A stretch of 33,717 nucleotides of DNA, from positions 1-33,717 of the IMG/VR virus record IMGVR_UViG_3300005664_000029. One strand, 5' to 3'. The stretch comes from a virus. The translations under genes were made by a program, and so were the position numbers. The notes beneath the pieces are model-generated. The model was not told the origin of the DNA. It worked only from the letters and a program-made list of their open reading frames with translations, and made no database searches. Shown in pieces: positions 27,269 to 33,717 of the stretch; the first letter of the stretch is position 1, and each line of letters begins with the position of its first letter.

Positions 27269-27616
27269 TCATTCAAATCTTACAACACGACGTGGTTCGT
27301 CTGAACGCAATTCTGGCGGCAACGTATTTCCGCAATTGCTGCATTCGTTCTTCGACGTGCAAAACATGCCGCAATATTGGCAATTGCCGCATACACGGCA
27401 TCTGATGGCTTCACTTTCGAACTGCACCGAACACCAGACACATTGCGTCGTGGCGCATACTTTTGGAATGACTGTCATCGGCTTTATTTCAACAGTATCG
27501 TTCATCACCTCTTTCTTCAAAGGGTTGCCGCTGAATCGCCGCTTCAGGTTCTTGCGGCTTGGATGTGGTATCGCTACCGTATTCCCTGCGTAGTGAATTG
27601 TGCGTCTATTTTCCAT
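27269..27616 (-). CDS. Double zinc-ribbon protein in the tail region
   Basis: A 115-residue protein. After a basic N-terminus it carries Cys-Val-Trp-Cys, Cys-Arg-Val-Cys-Gly-Asn-Cys-Gln-Tyr-Cys and Cys-Ser-Asn-Cys-Gly, with further Cys between. That is enough for two zinc ribbons. Such proteins usually bind nucleic acid or other proteins. It starts inside the end of the tail-tip gene before it by 43 bases. Its position among tail genes is unexpected for a regulator; it could be a structural zinc protein. Confidence 0.65.
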   Translation of the reverse strand: MENRRTIHYAGNTVAIPHPSRKNLKRRFSGNPLKKEVMNDTVEIKPMTVIPKVCATTQCVWCSVQFESEAIRCRVCGNCQYCGMFCTSKNECSNCGNTLPPELRSDEPRRVVRFE

Positions 27617-28077
27617 AAGTCGATTCTTCCAATATTTATTTCACCCAATAGTGCATCGTCTGGTTCTATCATGACATACGTCAAGCCTGTTTGACTACTA
27701 TCACTGAAGTATTCACGGAATGCCACATTGTCTTTCTTCAGCAAGTGCGAAATGTCGACTTTGATGTCAACTTTTCTGTCGACGTCGGCGGCAATGTTCA
27801 AGTCCAGCGTGCGCAAGTATGTGGCGTCACTGTTCGAATCGTAGAATTGTGGTCGCTTGTCGATGACCGATATTGATTTGACGATTTGCTGTCCAGACGA
27901 CACGCCGCTGTCGAAAGTGGCTTTGAAATGAACATATAGGTTTTCAATCGTCAGTGCTTTTTCAGGTGGCATCACATACAAAAGTATTTTGCCGCCACAC
28001 CACGCCATGTCAACAAGCGCAATCGACCTTGCTGTGTAGTGATAGAAATGGTGTTTGCTTGATTCACTCATGGTCAA
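27574..28077 (-). CDS. Tail-tip/baseplate-associated protein
   Basis: A 167-residue beta-rich protein that I cannot place in a family. It contains Val-Asp-Met-Ala-Trp-Cys-Gly-Gly-Lys-Ile and several long strands (Leu-Thr-Ile-Glu-Asn-Leu-Tyr-Val-His-Phe). That looks like a carbohydrate-binding or jelly-roll type module. The start overlaps the previous stop as ATGA. Gene order (tail hub, two similar-sized proteins, then fibre) suggests it is part of the tail tip. Confidence 0.55.
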   Translation of the reverse strand: MTMSESSKHHFYHYTARSIALVDMAWCGGKILLYVMPPEKALTIENLYVHFKATFDSGVSSGQQIVKSISVIDKRPQFYDSNSDATYLRTLDLNIAADVDRKVDIKVDISHLLKKDNVAFREYFSDSSQTGLTYVMIEPDDALLGEINIGRIDLWKIDAQFTTQGIR

Positions 28078-28601
28078 AGCTCAATATCATAGTCATGTTT
28101 TTTGATTCTCATTGAATACTGGTCAATTGCGCCACCCTCATTGATGTACCCTGCATTGCCCCAATAGTATTGCAAATAGATATACCCATCATAGCTTGGT
28201 TCTTTCGGTTGCGGTATATCTTTGGCAAGAAATTCAATGTCGTATGGCAAAACGCCGCTGATGAATTTTCCTTGCTGTTGCATTTGCGCCGCTGTCAAAT
28301 TTCCGTCGATTGATAGTGCCAAGTAGAAACCGACTTCAGAACCAAGTGAATGGTCACACAACCCGACAGCGCCGCCGTCGGTGTATATGCGCACGCCGTT
28401 GAACTCTTTGTTTTCTAGCAATATGCGACGATGACGAACAATCGAACGTGGCATCTTGTATGGAATGGCAATCCCTGTCACACCAAGTGGGTCAAGACAA
28501 CCGCCGCCACCTTTGCCACCGCAATACTGTTCGAATATGAAACCACCGTCCAACCCTGCGTCTGGTCGACCAACTTTCAATTGTCCAGTATCACTTTTCA
28601 T
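28074..28601 (-). CDS. Tail-tip/baseplate-associated protein
   Basis: A 175-residue protein starting Met-Lys-Ser-Asp-Thr. It has a Gly/Cys-rich patch (Tyr-Cys-Gly-Gly-Lys-Gly-Gly-Gly-Gly-Cys-Leu-Asp-Pro), then strands (Gly-Val-Arg-Ile-Tyr-Thr-Asp-Gly-Gly) that suggest a beta-sandwich. AGAGGTGAAGAA precedes the ATG, which overlaps the upstream stop. Role is inferred only from its place between the tail hub and the fibre. Confidence 0.55.
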   Translation of the reverse strand: MKSDTGQLKVGRPDAGLDGGFIFEQYCGGKGGGGCLDPLGVTGIAIPYKMPRSIVRHRRILLENKEFNGVRIYTDGGAVGLCDHSLGSEVGFYLALSIDGNLTAAQMQQQGKFISGVLPYDIEFLAKDIPQPKEPSYDGYIYLQYYWGNAGYINEGGAIDQYSMRIKKHDYDIEL

Positions 28602-29149
28602 TTCTTCACCTCTGCAATCTGTGTGCTGCAATCAACCTGAAATCTACTCAAATACCATTGCGCTGACGAACCAGCCAACGTCAGTTTCAAGCCAAGAATG
28701 AAAGCATCTTCGTTGAATGTAGCATCGCCACGCTTTGGTATCAGCTGCATCAAGCTCAATCCGTCGATGAATACTTCTTCGCCTGCCGCATAGCTGAATG
28801 GCGTGTCACGTCCTGTCAGTATTTTGTGCATTCGTGATATTTCTGAAGCTGAAACAGTGTTTGGCGTTATGCCATCAGATGCGAAGTTTCCGATATACAG
28901 TTCAAGCGTCGTGCCTGCCGTGTTTGGCACTGTGAATTGTGTCGTCAGTCGTGCTTCAATCAAATCACCTTTGGCTGGTGTACAAATGCGCAATTGCGTT
29001 GAACTACCCAATGAAAAGTTGCGCAAGTCACCGTCTGCTTGACCATCATCAAGCGTATTGCCAACGCCGCCATAGTTCAAATTTGAAAACCACATGCCAC
29101 GGAATGGCACTGCGTGAACCCTTGTTCGTTTATCTGAAAGCATCGTCAT
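28598..29149 (-). CDS. Tail-tip protein, unknown
   Basis: A 183-residue protein with the start at Met-Thr-Met-Leu-Ser. It is rich in beta strands (Leu-Glu-Leu-Tyr-Ile-Gly-Asn-Phe, Phe-Ile-Leu-Gly-Leu-Lys-Leu-Thr-Leu) with the N-terminal half Gly/Asn-rich. It is coupled to the tail hub gene by ATGA overlap. It might be a virion receptor-binding or spacer protein. No catalytic motif seen. Confidence 0.55.
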   Translation of the reverse strand: MTMLSDKRTRVHAVPFRGMWFSNLNYGGVGNTLDDGQADGDLRNFSLGSSTQLRICTPAKGDLIEARLTTQFTVPNTAGTTLELYIGNFASDGITPNTVSASEISRMHKILTGRDTPFSYAAGEEVFIDGLSLMQLIPKRGDATFNEDAFILGLKLTLAGSSAQWYLSRFQVDCSTQIAEVKK

Positions 29150-30687
29150 GGCGCTATCACATCCACACCACCAATTGTTGAAATGCCGACAGTGAAGAAT
29201 GTTCGGAATGTTTTCTTTTTGACAGTCAGTATTTGCGAAAACTTTCCAGCTTCCCATCGGTTGACGAATTTCTTGATGACAAATACGTCGGCGCTGCCAA
29301 ATACCGACACATTGACCGCATCACCAATTTGAAGCGCTGGATTTCCTTTCACCGTCAAGATGTATGTGTTGGCATATTCAGATTCATCATCAAGAATGAT
29401 TTTTGCTTTCGACTGTGCTTCACCCTCATCATTGAAAAATTCGTTTTCGATTGTCAGCACACGTTCATCGTACTTTCCGACACTAGTGCTGTCTTCTTCA
29501 CGAATGTACAATTCTTTGACAATTTTCGCTGGTCTTGCAAACAATTCAAGCGTCGTGATGAATACGTCGAAACTGTTGGTGTTGGTGAATTCCATCTGAT
29601 AAGACTTTGAAAACTGTGTATTTCCCGATAATGAAAAGTTGCTTGAAACTGCACTACCTGAACCATCTTCAGCCGTGTTGGTGGTGTATAGCGAAGTTGT
29701 TGCGCTGGTGATGTATACAGGGTCATCAACGGTGGTCACAGGGTCTTCGAAGTCAGCCCATAATGTCAGCGATGAACCAGCTGGCACACGAACGGCTGAT
29801 TGCAATTCCCAAAACTTTTGATTTGCCTGCACTTCACGCACGTTGGCTTTGATTTCAACTACGTTGATGATGTCGTCTTGCTTGCTGGTTTGAATGTCGA
29901 TGATGTTGCTTTCATTGAAGAACCATACAGGTGATGACGAATAGTTTTGCCGATTCTTGAATCTGATGACACCTTCTTCATCCATGTAGAAACGACCCAT
30001 TTCAGCTTGCATCAGTTTCTTCACGACGTCACCGAACTTTGAACCCTTGTCAAAGAAAGCGAAAGCGATGATGTTGAAGCCAATGTCGAACTGATACTGT
30101 GTTGGTGATATACCGAACGCAACCAACAGCGCTGCAAGTATTTCATCAGTTCGCATGTCTTGGTACATGACGGCTTGGTCAAGCGGTCTGTTGAATAGCG
30201 AATACATGAAGTCGATGCAATGAAGCGAAATCGTTTTTGACTTTTCTTCGACAGATGGCATCTTTTCAGTCAATCCAACGAATTGCGGCACGGCTTCAAA
30301 TCCGAAACCACCAGCCAATTTGATTGGTCGGTATGGCAAAATGAATTCGTCAATCACTGAACCACGGTTCGGCGTGAAATAGTTGTCGTGATTTTCCATC
30401 ACCACGTCGGCTTGCGCAAGCGTGGTTGAATTGAAGTTTTCTTCTTGGCGTGTGACTTCAATGCTTTTGATGCGGTATGAATAGTCATCGTATTGGTATT
30501 TGTCCCATTCAGCCACTACATCGCCAACACCTTTGATGATGTCAGAACCACCGATGGTTGATACGCCGATTGTGAAGAATGTGACAGATGGCAAATACTG
30601 TCTTGGAAACGACATCAAAGCACGATGCGTGATTCTTCGCATCGCACCGTTTGCTTTTTGGCTGAACGCTGATGTCGTCGTCTGCAT
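29146..30687 (-). CDS. Tail hub / minor tail protein
   Basis: A 513-residue protein downstream of the tape measure and distal tail genes. Lys-Ser-Ile-Glu-Val-Thr-Arg-Gln-Glu near residue 73 and Val-Val-Met-Glu-Asn-His-Asp-Asn-Tyr-Phe-Thr-Pro-Asn-Arg-Gly, then Leu-Pro-Tyr-Arg-Pro-Ile-Lys-Leu, are typical of phage minor tail/hub proteins. Residues 37-51 and 497-511 are nearly the same (Phe-Phe-Thr-x-Gly-x-Ser-Thr-Ile-Gly-Gly), 11 of 15 identical, at opposite ends. The protein would close the tube and hold the tail-tip proteins. The start follows a GGGGGC stretch with a weak ribosome site. Confidence 0.75.
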   Translation of the reverse strand: MQTTTSAFSQKANGAMRRITHRALMSFPRQYLPSVTFFTIGVSTIGGSDIIKGVGDVVAEWDKYQYDDYSYRIKSIEVTRQEENFNSTTLAQADVVMENHDNYFTPNRGSVIDEFILPYRPIKLAGGFGFEAVPQFVGLTEKMPSVEEKSKTISLHCIDFMYSLFNRPLDQAVMYQDMRTDEILAALLVAFGISPTQYQFDIGFNIIAFAFFDKGSKFGDVVKKLMQAEMGRFYMDEEGVIRFKNRQNYSSSPVWFFNESNIIDIQTSKQDDIINVVEIKANVREVQANQKFWELQSAVRVPAGSSLTLWADFEDPVTTVDDPVYITSATTSLYTTNTAEDGSGSAVSSNFSLSGNTQFSKSYQMEFTNTNSFDVFITTLELFARPAKIVKELYIREEDSTSVGKYDERVLTIENEFFNDEGEAQSKAKIILDDESEYANTYILTVKGNPALQIGDAVNVSVFGSADVFVIKKFVNRWEAGKFSQILTVKKKTFRTFFTVGISTIGGVDVIAP

Positions 30688-30697
30688 GTTGCGCCCC

Positions 30698-31066
30698 CTA
30701 ACTTACCGCATATTGTTCTTTTAGTGTCAGCGTGAAGCCTTGTATGATTTCGCCATTCAGTCTGATGTCACGTTCGCTGATGACAAGCTTCATCGTCGCT
30801 GTGATTCCATATTCAGGTATTTCAACGATTGGAATTGCTTCATTCGCATATTGCGCATTGTATAGCGCACGAATGGTGTCATAGTCATCGGCTTTCAGCT
30901 TTTCCCATCCAACAGCCCATGCACGACGGTTTGCGGTAAAATCCGTGTACATTGAACCATCCAACGTGACATTTTCGCTTTCAATCGCTGTCGGAATCTC
31001 ACGCAACGTGGAATATAGCGGCAAAACCGTTGAATCTACTATGATGCTCATGTCTTTTGTTGCCAT
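30698..31066 (-). CDS. Distal tail protein candidate
   Basis: A 122-residue protein between tape measure and hub. It is beta-rich with Trp-Ala-Val-Gly-Trp and Ile-Thr-Ala-Thr-Met-Lys-Leu-Val-Ile-Ser-Glu, and ends Gly-Phe-Thr-Leu-Thr-Leu-Lys-Glu-Gln. Small proteins of this position form the ring at the end of the tail tube. It is shorter than a typical Dit, so it may be only the ring domain. Start and tape measure stop overlap as TAATG. Confidence 0.6.
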   Translation of the reverse strand: MATKDMSIIVDSTVLPLYSTLREIPTAIESENVTLDGSMYTDFTANRRAWAVGWEKLKADDYDTIRALYNAQYANEAIPIVEIPEYGITATMKLVISERDIRLNGEIIQGFTLTLKEQYAVS

Positions 31067-33414
31067 TATGCTGTACTCTGTCCTTTCACTTTACCGCCCC
31101 CAATTTCGTCATACCCTCTTGCACGCAAATCTTCGTTGACCGCTTCAAGCCCATCAGCAATGATGTCACGGAATTCGCTTCGTGAACGTGCAACGATTCC
31201 GCTTTGCTCAAGCGTCACGTTGATTGGCGCTTGTGCGATTGCACCGTTTGGATTTGCGTCAGCTGCACCGTTCATTGCTGAAATGCTACCAGAAAGCGCA
31301 CCAGCTGATGCCATGTCCATTGCGTTCAATGTGCCATACATGCCACGATATACGCCAACGACGTTTCTTGCGCCCTGTGACACGTTCTGCAAGCTGTCTG
31401 ACATGCCGTCGCTGATTTTGCCTGAAATGGTCGTGGCGGCTTTCACGACGGCTGAACCAGCACGTTCAATGCCGTTCTGCATACCCTGCATCATGAAGTC
31501 ACCCATTTGTGCCATGACCCTTGATGGTGATTTGATGCCGAAGAATTTTTTGACTGCATCCAATGCGCCACTTGCGATTTCTTTCACCTTGTTCACGACT
31601 GCATCTTTTGCGCCCGACACACCTTTTACGATTCCGTCAATCAGGTTCTTTCCAGCGTTGATTGCGTCACCGACGAAATTCTTGATGCCGTCGATAGCCT
31701 TGCGAATACCGCCGACCACAGCGTCTTTGATATTGCCGACGATGCCTGCAATTCGGTTGTATGCTGCCATTATCGGTGAAATGATTGCGTCACGAATCCA
31801 GTTGAAGACGCCACGCACGAAGTTCAGTACCGCATTGAATACCGACACAATCACGTTCCAGATTGCACCAGCCACGGTTGAAATGACGTTCCAGATGGCG
31901 TTGAACACCGTTGAAATCACATTCCAGATTGCGGTGAATACTGCGACGTAGAAATTGAACAGTGGCTTCAAGAACGTGTTCACAATCCAGTTGAAGACAC
32001 CAAGTAGTATGACGAAGATGATTTGCGCTATGGTTGAAACGATAGTCCACACGACGGTCAAGATGCCTGTGAAGATTGACCACCATATTTGGAAAAGCGC
32101 ACCAAGTACGAACATGATGGCATTGAATACTGGTTGAAGAATTGTTGTCCATAACATCATGATGCCGTTGAAGACGAATTGCACCACAGCCCACACCGCA
32201 TTGAAGACGGTGGTGAAGATGTTCCATACCTGTTGCACAATCCAAACCAACAGCTTGAACACGCCGACGATGACCAGTACCGTGGCAATCAATGGTGCGA
32301 ATGCGACAGCCAAAACGGTCAACACGACTTTCTTGATGGTTTCGAAGTTGTCTTTGAACCACTGAACGATATTGCCGATGAATGTGCCGATTGCTTTGCC
32401 CACGGCTTTGATTGTGTCACCAAAGTATATGAAGATGCCCACCAGAACCGCTATACCAGCCGCCACAGCCGCCGCAACGACGCCAACCGTACCAATTGCC
32501 ATGAATGCCGCTATCGCTGCGCCTACGATGCCGAAAACAGCCAACAAGCCCAACAATACCGTGACGGTTGCTGCAATGGCTGCCACAAGTTTTGGATTTT
32601 CCTTGACCCAATTGACAAACTTTTCAAGCAACGGTGCGATGGTTTCCATGATTTTCGTCAGCACTGGTTGAAGCGCCGTACCGATTGCCACTTGTAGATT
32701 GGTGGCTTGTGTCTTTTGACGTGCCAATGCACCACCGAATGAATCAGCAAGTTTTGCGGCGTCGCCTTGCTGGTTGGTTGTTTCCTTGATAATTCCGTTG
32801 TATAGCGCCATGCGCACGCCGACGTCATCACCAGCTTTCGCCAAGTCTTGTGCTGAATAGCCTGCATCGACAAGCATGTTCGACAAGTTTTTGGTGACAC
32901 CAGCGTTGTCGACCAGTGCGCTGTTTCCGTTCTTGATACCCTCTGTCGCACCGACGATTGCTTGACCGAATTCCAATGACCCTTGACGACCAAATGCCGC
33001 CGAATCCTTGAATCGTTCCATCAGCTTGATTGCTTGCGGCAAACTGAATCCAGCTGCCAACAGGTTTTTCAAACCAGCCGCCGAATCACCCAATGGCATC
33101 AAACCATCAGACGCCAATTCTTGCGCTGCTTTCTTGGTTGCGTCGATGTCGTTTCCAGTACCCTTTGCAACTGAAGACAACCCCATCAATGCGTTTTGCT
33201 GCTTCACAGCGGCATCAACAGACTTTTCAAGCCAATTGACTACTTGATTGAGTGCCAAACCAGCTGCCGCACCAAGTGCCGCCATTTCGACTGTTGCGCC
33301 TTTGAGTTTTGCACCAAATGTGTCGGCATCTTGACCAGCCGCTTTTGACTTCGACTTATACTTGGAATCGTCCAAGTCTAGGTCGTAGTAGATTGTGCCG
33401 ATTTTTTCTGCCAT
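31066..33414 (-). CDS. Tape measure protein
   Basis: A 782-residue protein, the longest in the window. The N-terminal part is helical (Leu-Asp-Leu-Asp-Asp-Ser-Lys-Tyr-Lys is the usual opening). The middle has several long hydrophobic helices (about residues 280-345 and 360-440) and then an 11-residue repeat around residues 487-535 (Ala-Ile-Trp-Asn-Val-Ile-Ser-Thr-Val-Phe-Asn). The C-terminus carries Phe-Phe-Gly-Ile-Lys-Ser-Pro-Ser-Arg-Val-Met, a family hallmark. It sets tail length; by the usual 0.15 nm per residue this gives a tail of roughly 115-120 nm. It follows the tail chaperones directly. Confidence 0.92.
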   Translation of the reverse strand: MAEKIGTIYYDLDLDDSKYKSKSKAAGQDADTFGAKLKGATVEMAALGAAAGLALNQVVNWLEKSVDAAVKQQNALMGLSSVAKGTGNDIDATKKAAQELASDGLMPLGDSAAGLKNLLAAGFSLPQAIKLMERFKDSAAFGRQGSLEFGQAIVGATEGIKNGNSALVDNAGVTKNLSNMLVDAGYSAQDLAKAGDDVGVRMALYNGIIKETTNQQGDAAKLADSFGGALARQKTQATNLQVAIGTALQPVLTKIMETIAPLLEKFVNWVKENPKLVAAIAATVTVLLGLLAVFGIVGAAIAAFMAIGTVGVVAAAVAAGIAVLVGIFIYFGDTIKAVGKAIGTFIGNIVQWFKDNFETIKKVVLTVLAVAFAPLIATVLVIVGVFKLLVWIVQQVWNIFTTVFNAVWAVVQFVFNGIMMLWTTILQPVFNAIMFVLGALFQIWWSIFTGILTVVWTIVSTIAQIIFVILLGVFNWIVNTFLKPLFNFYVAVFTAIWNVISTVFNAIWNVISTVAGAIWNVIVSVFNAVLNFVRGVFNWIRDAIISPIMAAYNRIAGIVGNIKDAVVGGIRKAIDGIKNFVGDAINAGKNLIDGIVKGVSGAKDAVVNKVKEIASGALDAVKKFFGIKSPSRVMAQMGDFMMQGMQNGIERAGSAVVKAATTISGKISDGMSDSLQNVSQGARNVVGVYRGMYGTLNAMDMASAGALSGSISAMNGAADANPNGAIAQAPINVTLEQSGIVARSRSEFRDIIADGLEAVNEDLRARGYDEIGGGKVKGQSTA
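31820..31951. repeat. 33-bp imperfect tandem repeats in the tape measure gene
   Basis: About four units of 33 bases, each coding the 11-residue Ile-Trp-Asn-Val-Ile-type repeat. The best units start at 31853, 31886 and 31919. Such repeats let tail length change in steps by slippage. Confidence 0.75.
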
Positions 33415-33421
33415 TTTCGTT

Positions 33422-33717
33422 TCACATTTCTTTCTTTAATTTCTCAATACCACTGTTGTCATCATAGTCTTTCAATATCTCAAGTATATCACGACTGTTG
33501 TCAACATAAGCACGACGCAATTCATTTGCCTGCTGCTGTTTCATGTGTGGGTATGCCGACACGCCCAACAGTTTCAAATGTTCTTCAGCATCCAATTTGA
33601 AAGCTTGATTCAACAGAGAAAAGAACCAGTGTGCTGGTTCTTTCATCAACTGCGTCAGCGTATAACCGTTATAGAATCGCAAGAATATTGCGACCATCTT
33701 GATAAGCCTTACGCCGT
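33422..33717 (-). CDS. Tail assembly chaperone, C-terminal (frameshifted) part
   Basis: The downstream half of the G/GT-type chaperone pair. It is open in the -1 frame from the A9 slip site through the circular join, so at the window end it is cut. If expressed alone, an ATG at 33697 could give 91 residues, but its ribosome site is poor. The part after the join is helical, with Leu-Asp-Ala-Glu-Glu-His-Leu-Lys and a basic-acidic end (Glu-Lys-Leu-Lys-Lys-Glu-Met). The long form binds the tape measure protein to the tube subunits. Confidence 0.8.
   Translation of the reverse strand, partial: GVRLIKMVAIFLRFYNGYTLTQLMKEPAHWFFSLLNQAFKLDAEEHLKLLGVSAYPHMKQQQANELRRAYVDNSRDILEILKDYDDNSGIEKLKKEM
33604..33717. 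repeat. Terminal direct repeat, right copy
   Basis: Exact copy of bases 1-114. Remove one copy to get the circle of 33,603 bp. Confidence 0.97.

Noticed and set aside
1-33717. tRNA genes
   Set aside because: I looked for cloverleaf-like GGTTCGAATCC arms on both strands and found none; there is also little non-coding room.

Overview
The window is one complete circle of a small tailed-phage genome (siphovirus type). Its first and last 114 bases are identical, and a gene reads through the join, so the unit is about 33,603 bp. Every gene I can support is on the minus strand, so transcription runs from high to low coordinates and continues across the join. I see no tRNA, rRNA, CRISPR array, insertion sequence, integrase or CI-type repressor. 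I also see no helicase, primase or DNA polymerase.

Layout in transcription order. (1) 23.0-18.1 kb is the early region: small genes, an excisionase-like DNA-binding protein, a RecT-family annealing protein and a PD-(D/E)XK nuclease. (2) 18.0-15.0 kb holds more small genes, a Holliday-junction-resolvase-like nuclease and a membrane-anchored lytic-transglycosylase-like protein. Four near-identical promoters drive regions 1 and 2: TTGACA, 17 bp, then a -10 box, each preceded by the same direct-repeat box. (3) 14.8-9.6 kb is a tightly overlapping accessory operon: two small membrane proteins, three glycosyltransferase-like proteins, an FkbM-type methyltransferase, a Fic (AMPylation-type) enzyme and an HAD-like phosphatase. 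(4) 9.6-2.4 kb is packaging and head: terminase subunits, portal fused to a MuF domain, Com-like zinc protein, HK97 protease, major capsid protein and the tail tube, ending in a strong terminator. (5) 2.4 kb down through the join to 23.0 kb is connector, neck, tail terminator, frameshifted tail chaperones, tape measure, tail tip, receptor-binding candidates, holin candidates, a surface protein and an amidase endolysin, ending in another strong terminator.

Host: not provable from the sequence. A single-membrane (Gram-positive-type) host is suggested by the amidase with repeated C-terminal modules, the absence of spanins, AAAGG-type ribosome sites and possible leaderless promoters. From memory, the coiled-coil/transglycosylase protein and the N-terminus of the 26.1-26.7 kb protein recall sequences from Candidatus Saccharibacteria. 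I treat that as a lead only. Standard code fits; TGA is used as a stop throughout.

The strongest unexplained signals are four. Reading the whole window I found no GATC, GGCC, CCGG or CGCG, which suggests escape from several restriction systems. There is the glycosylation/Fic operon. There is a phage-wide early regulon on one repeated promoter/operator. And there is a terminator at 14.9 kb with an interleaved second inverted repeat.
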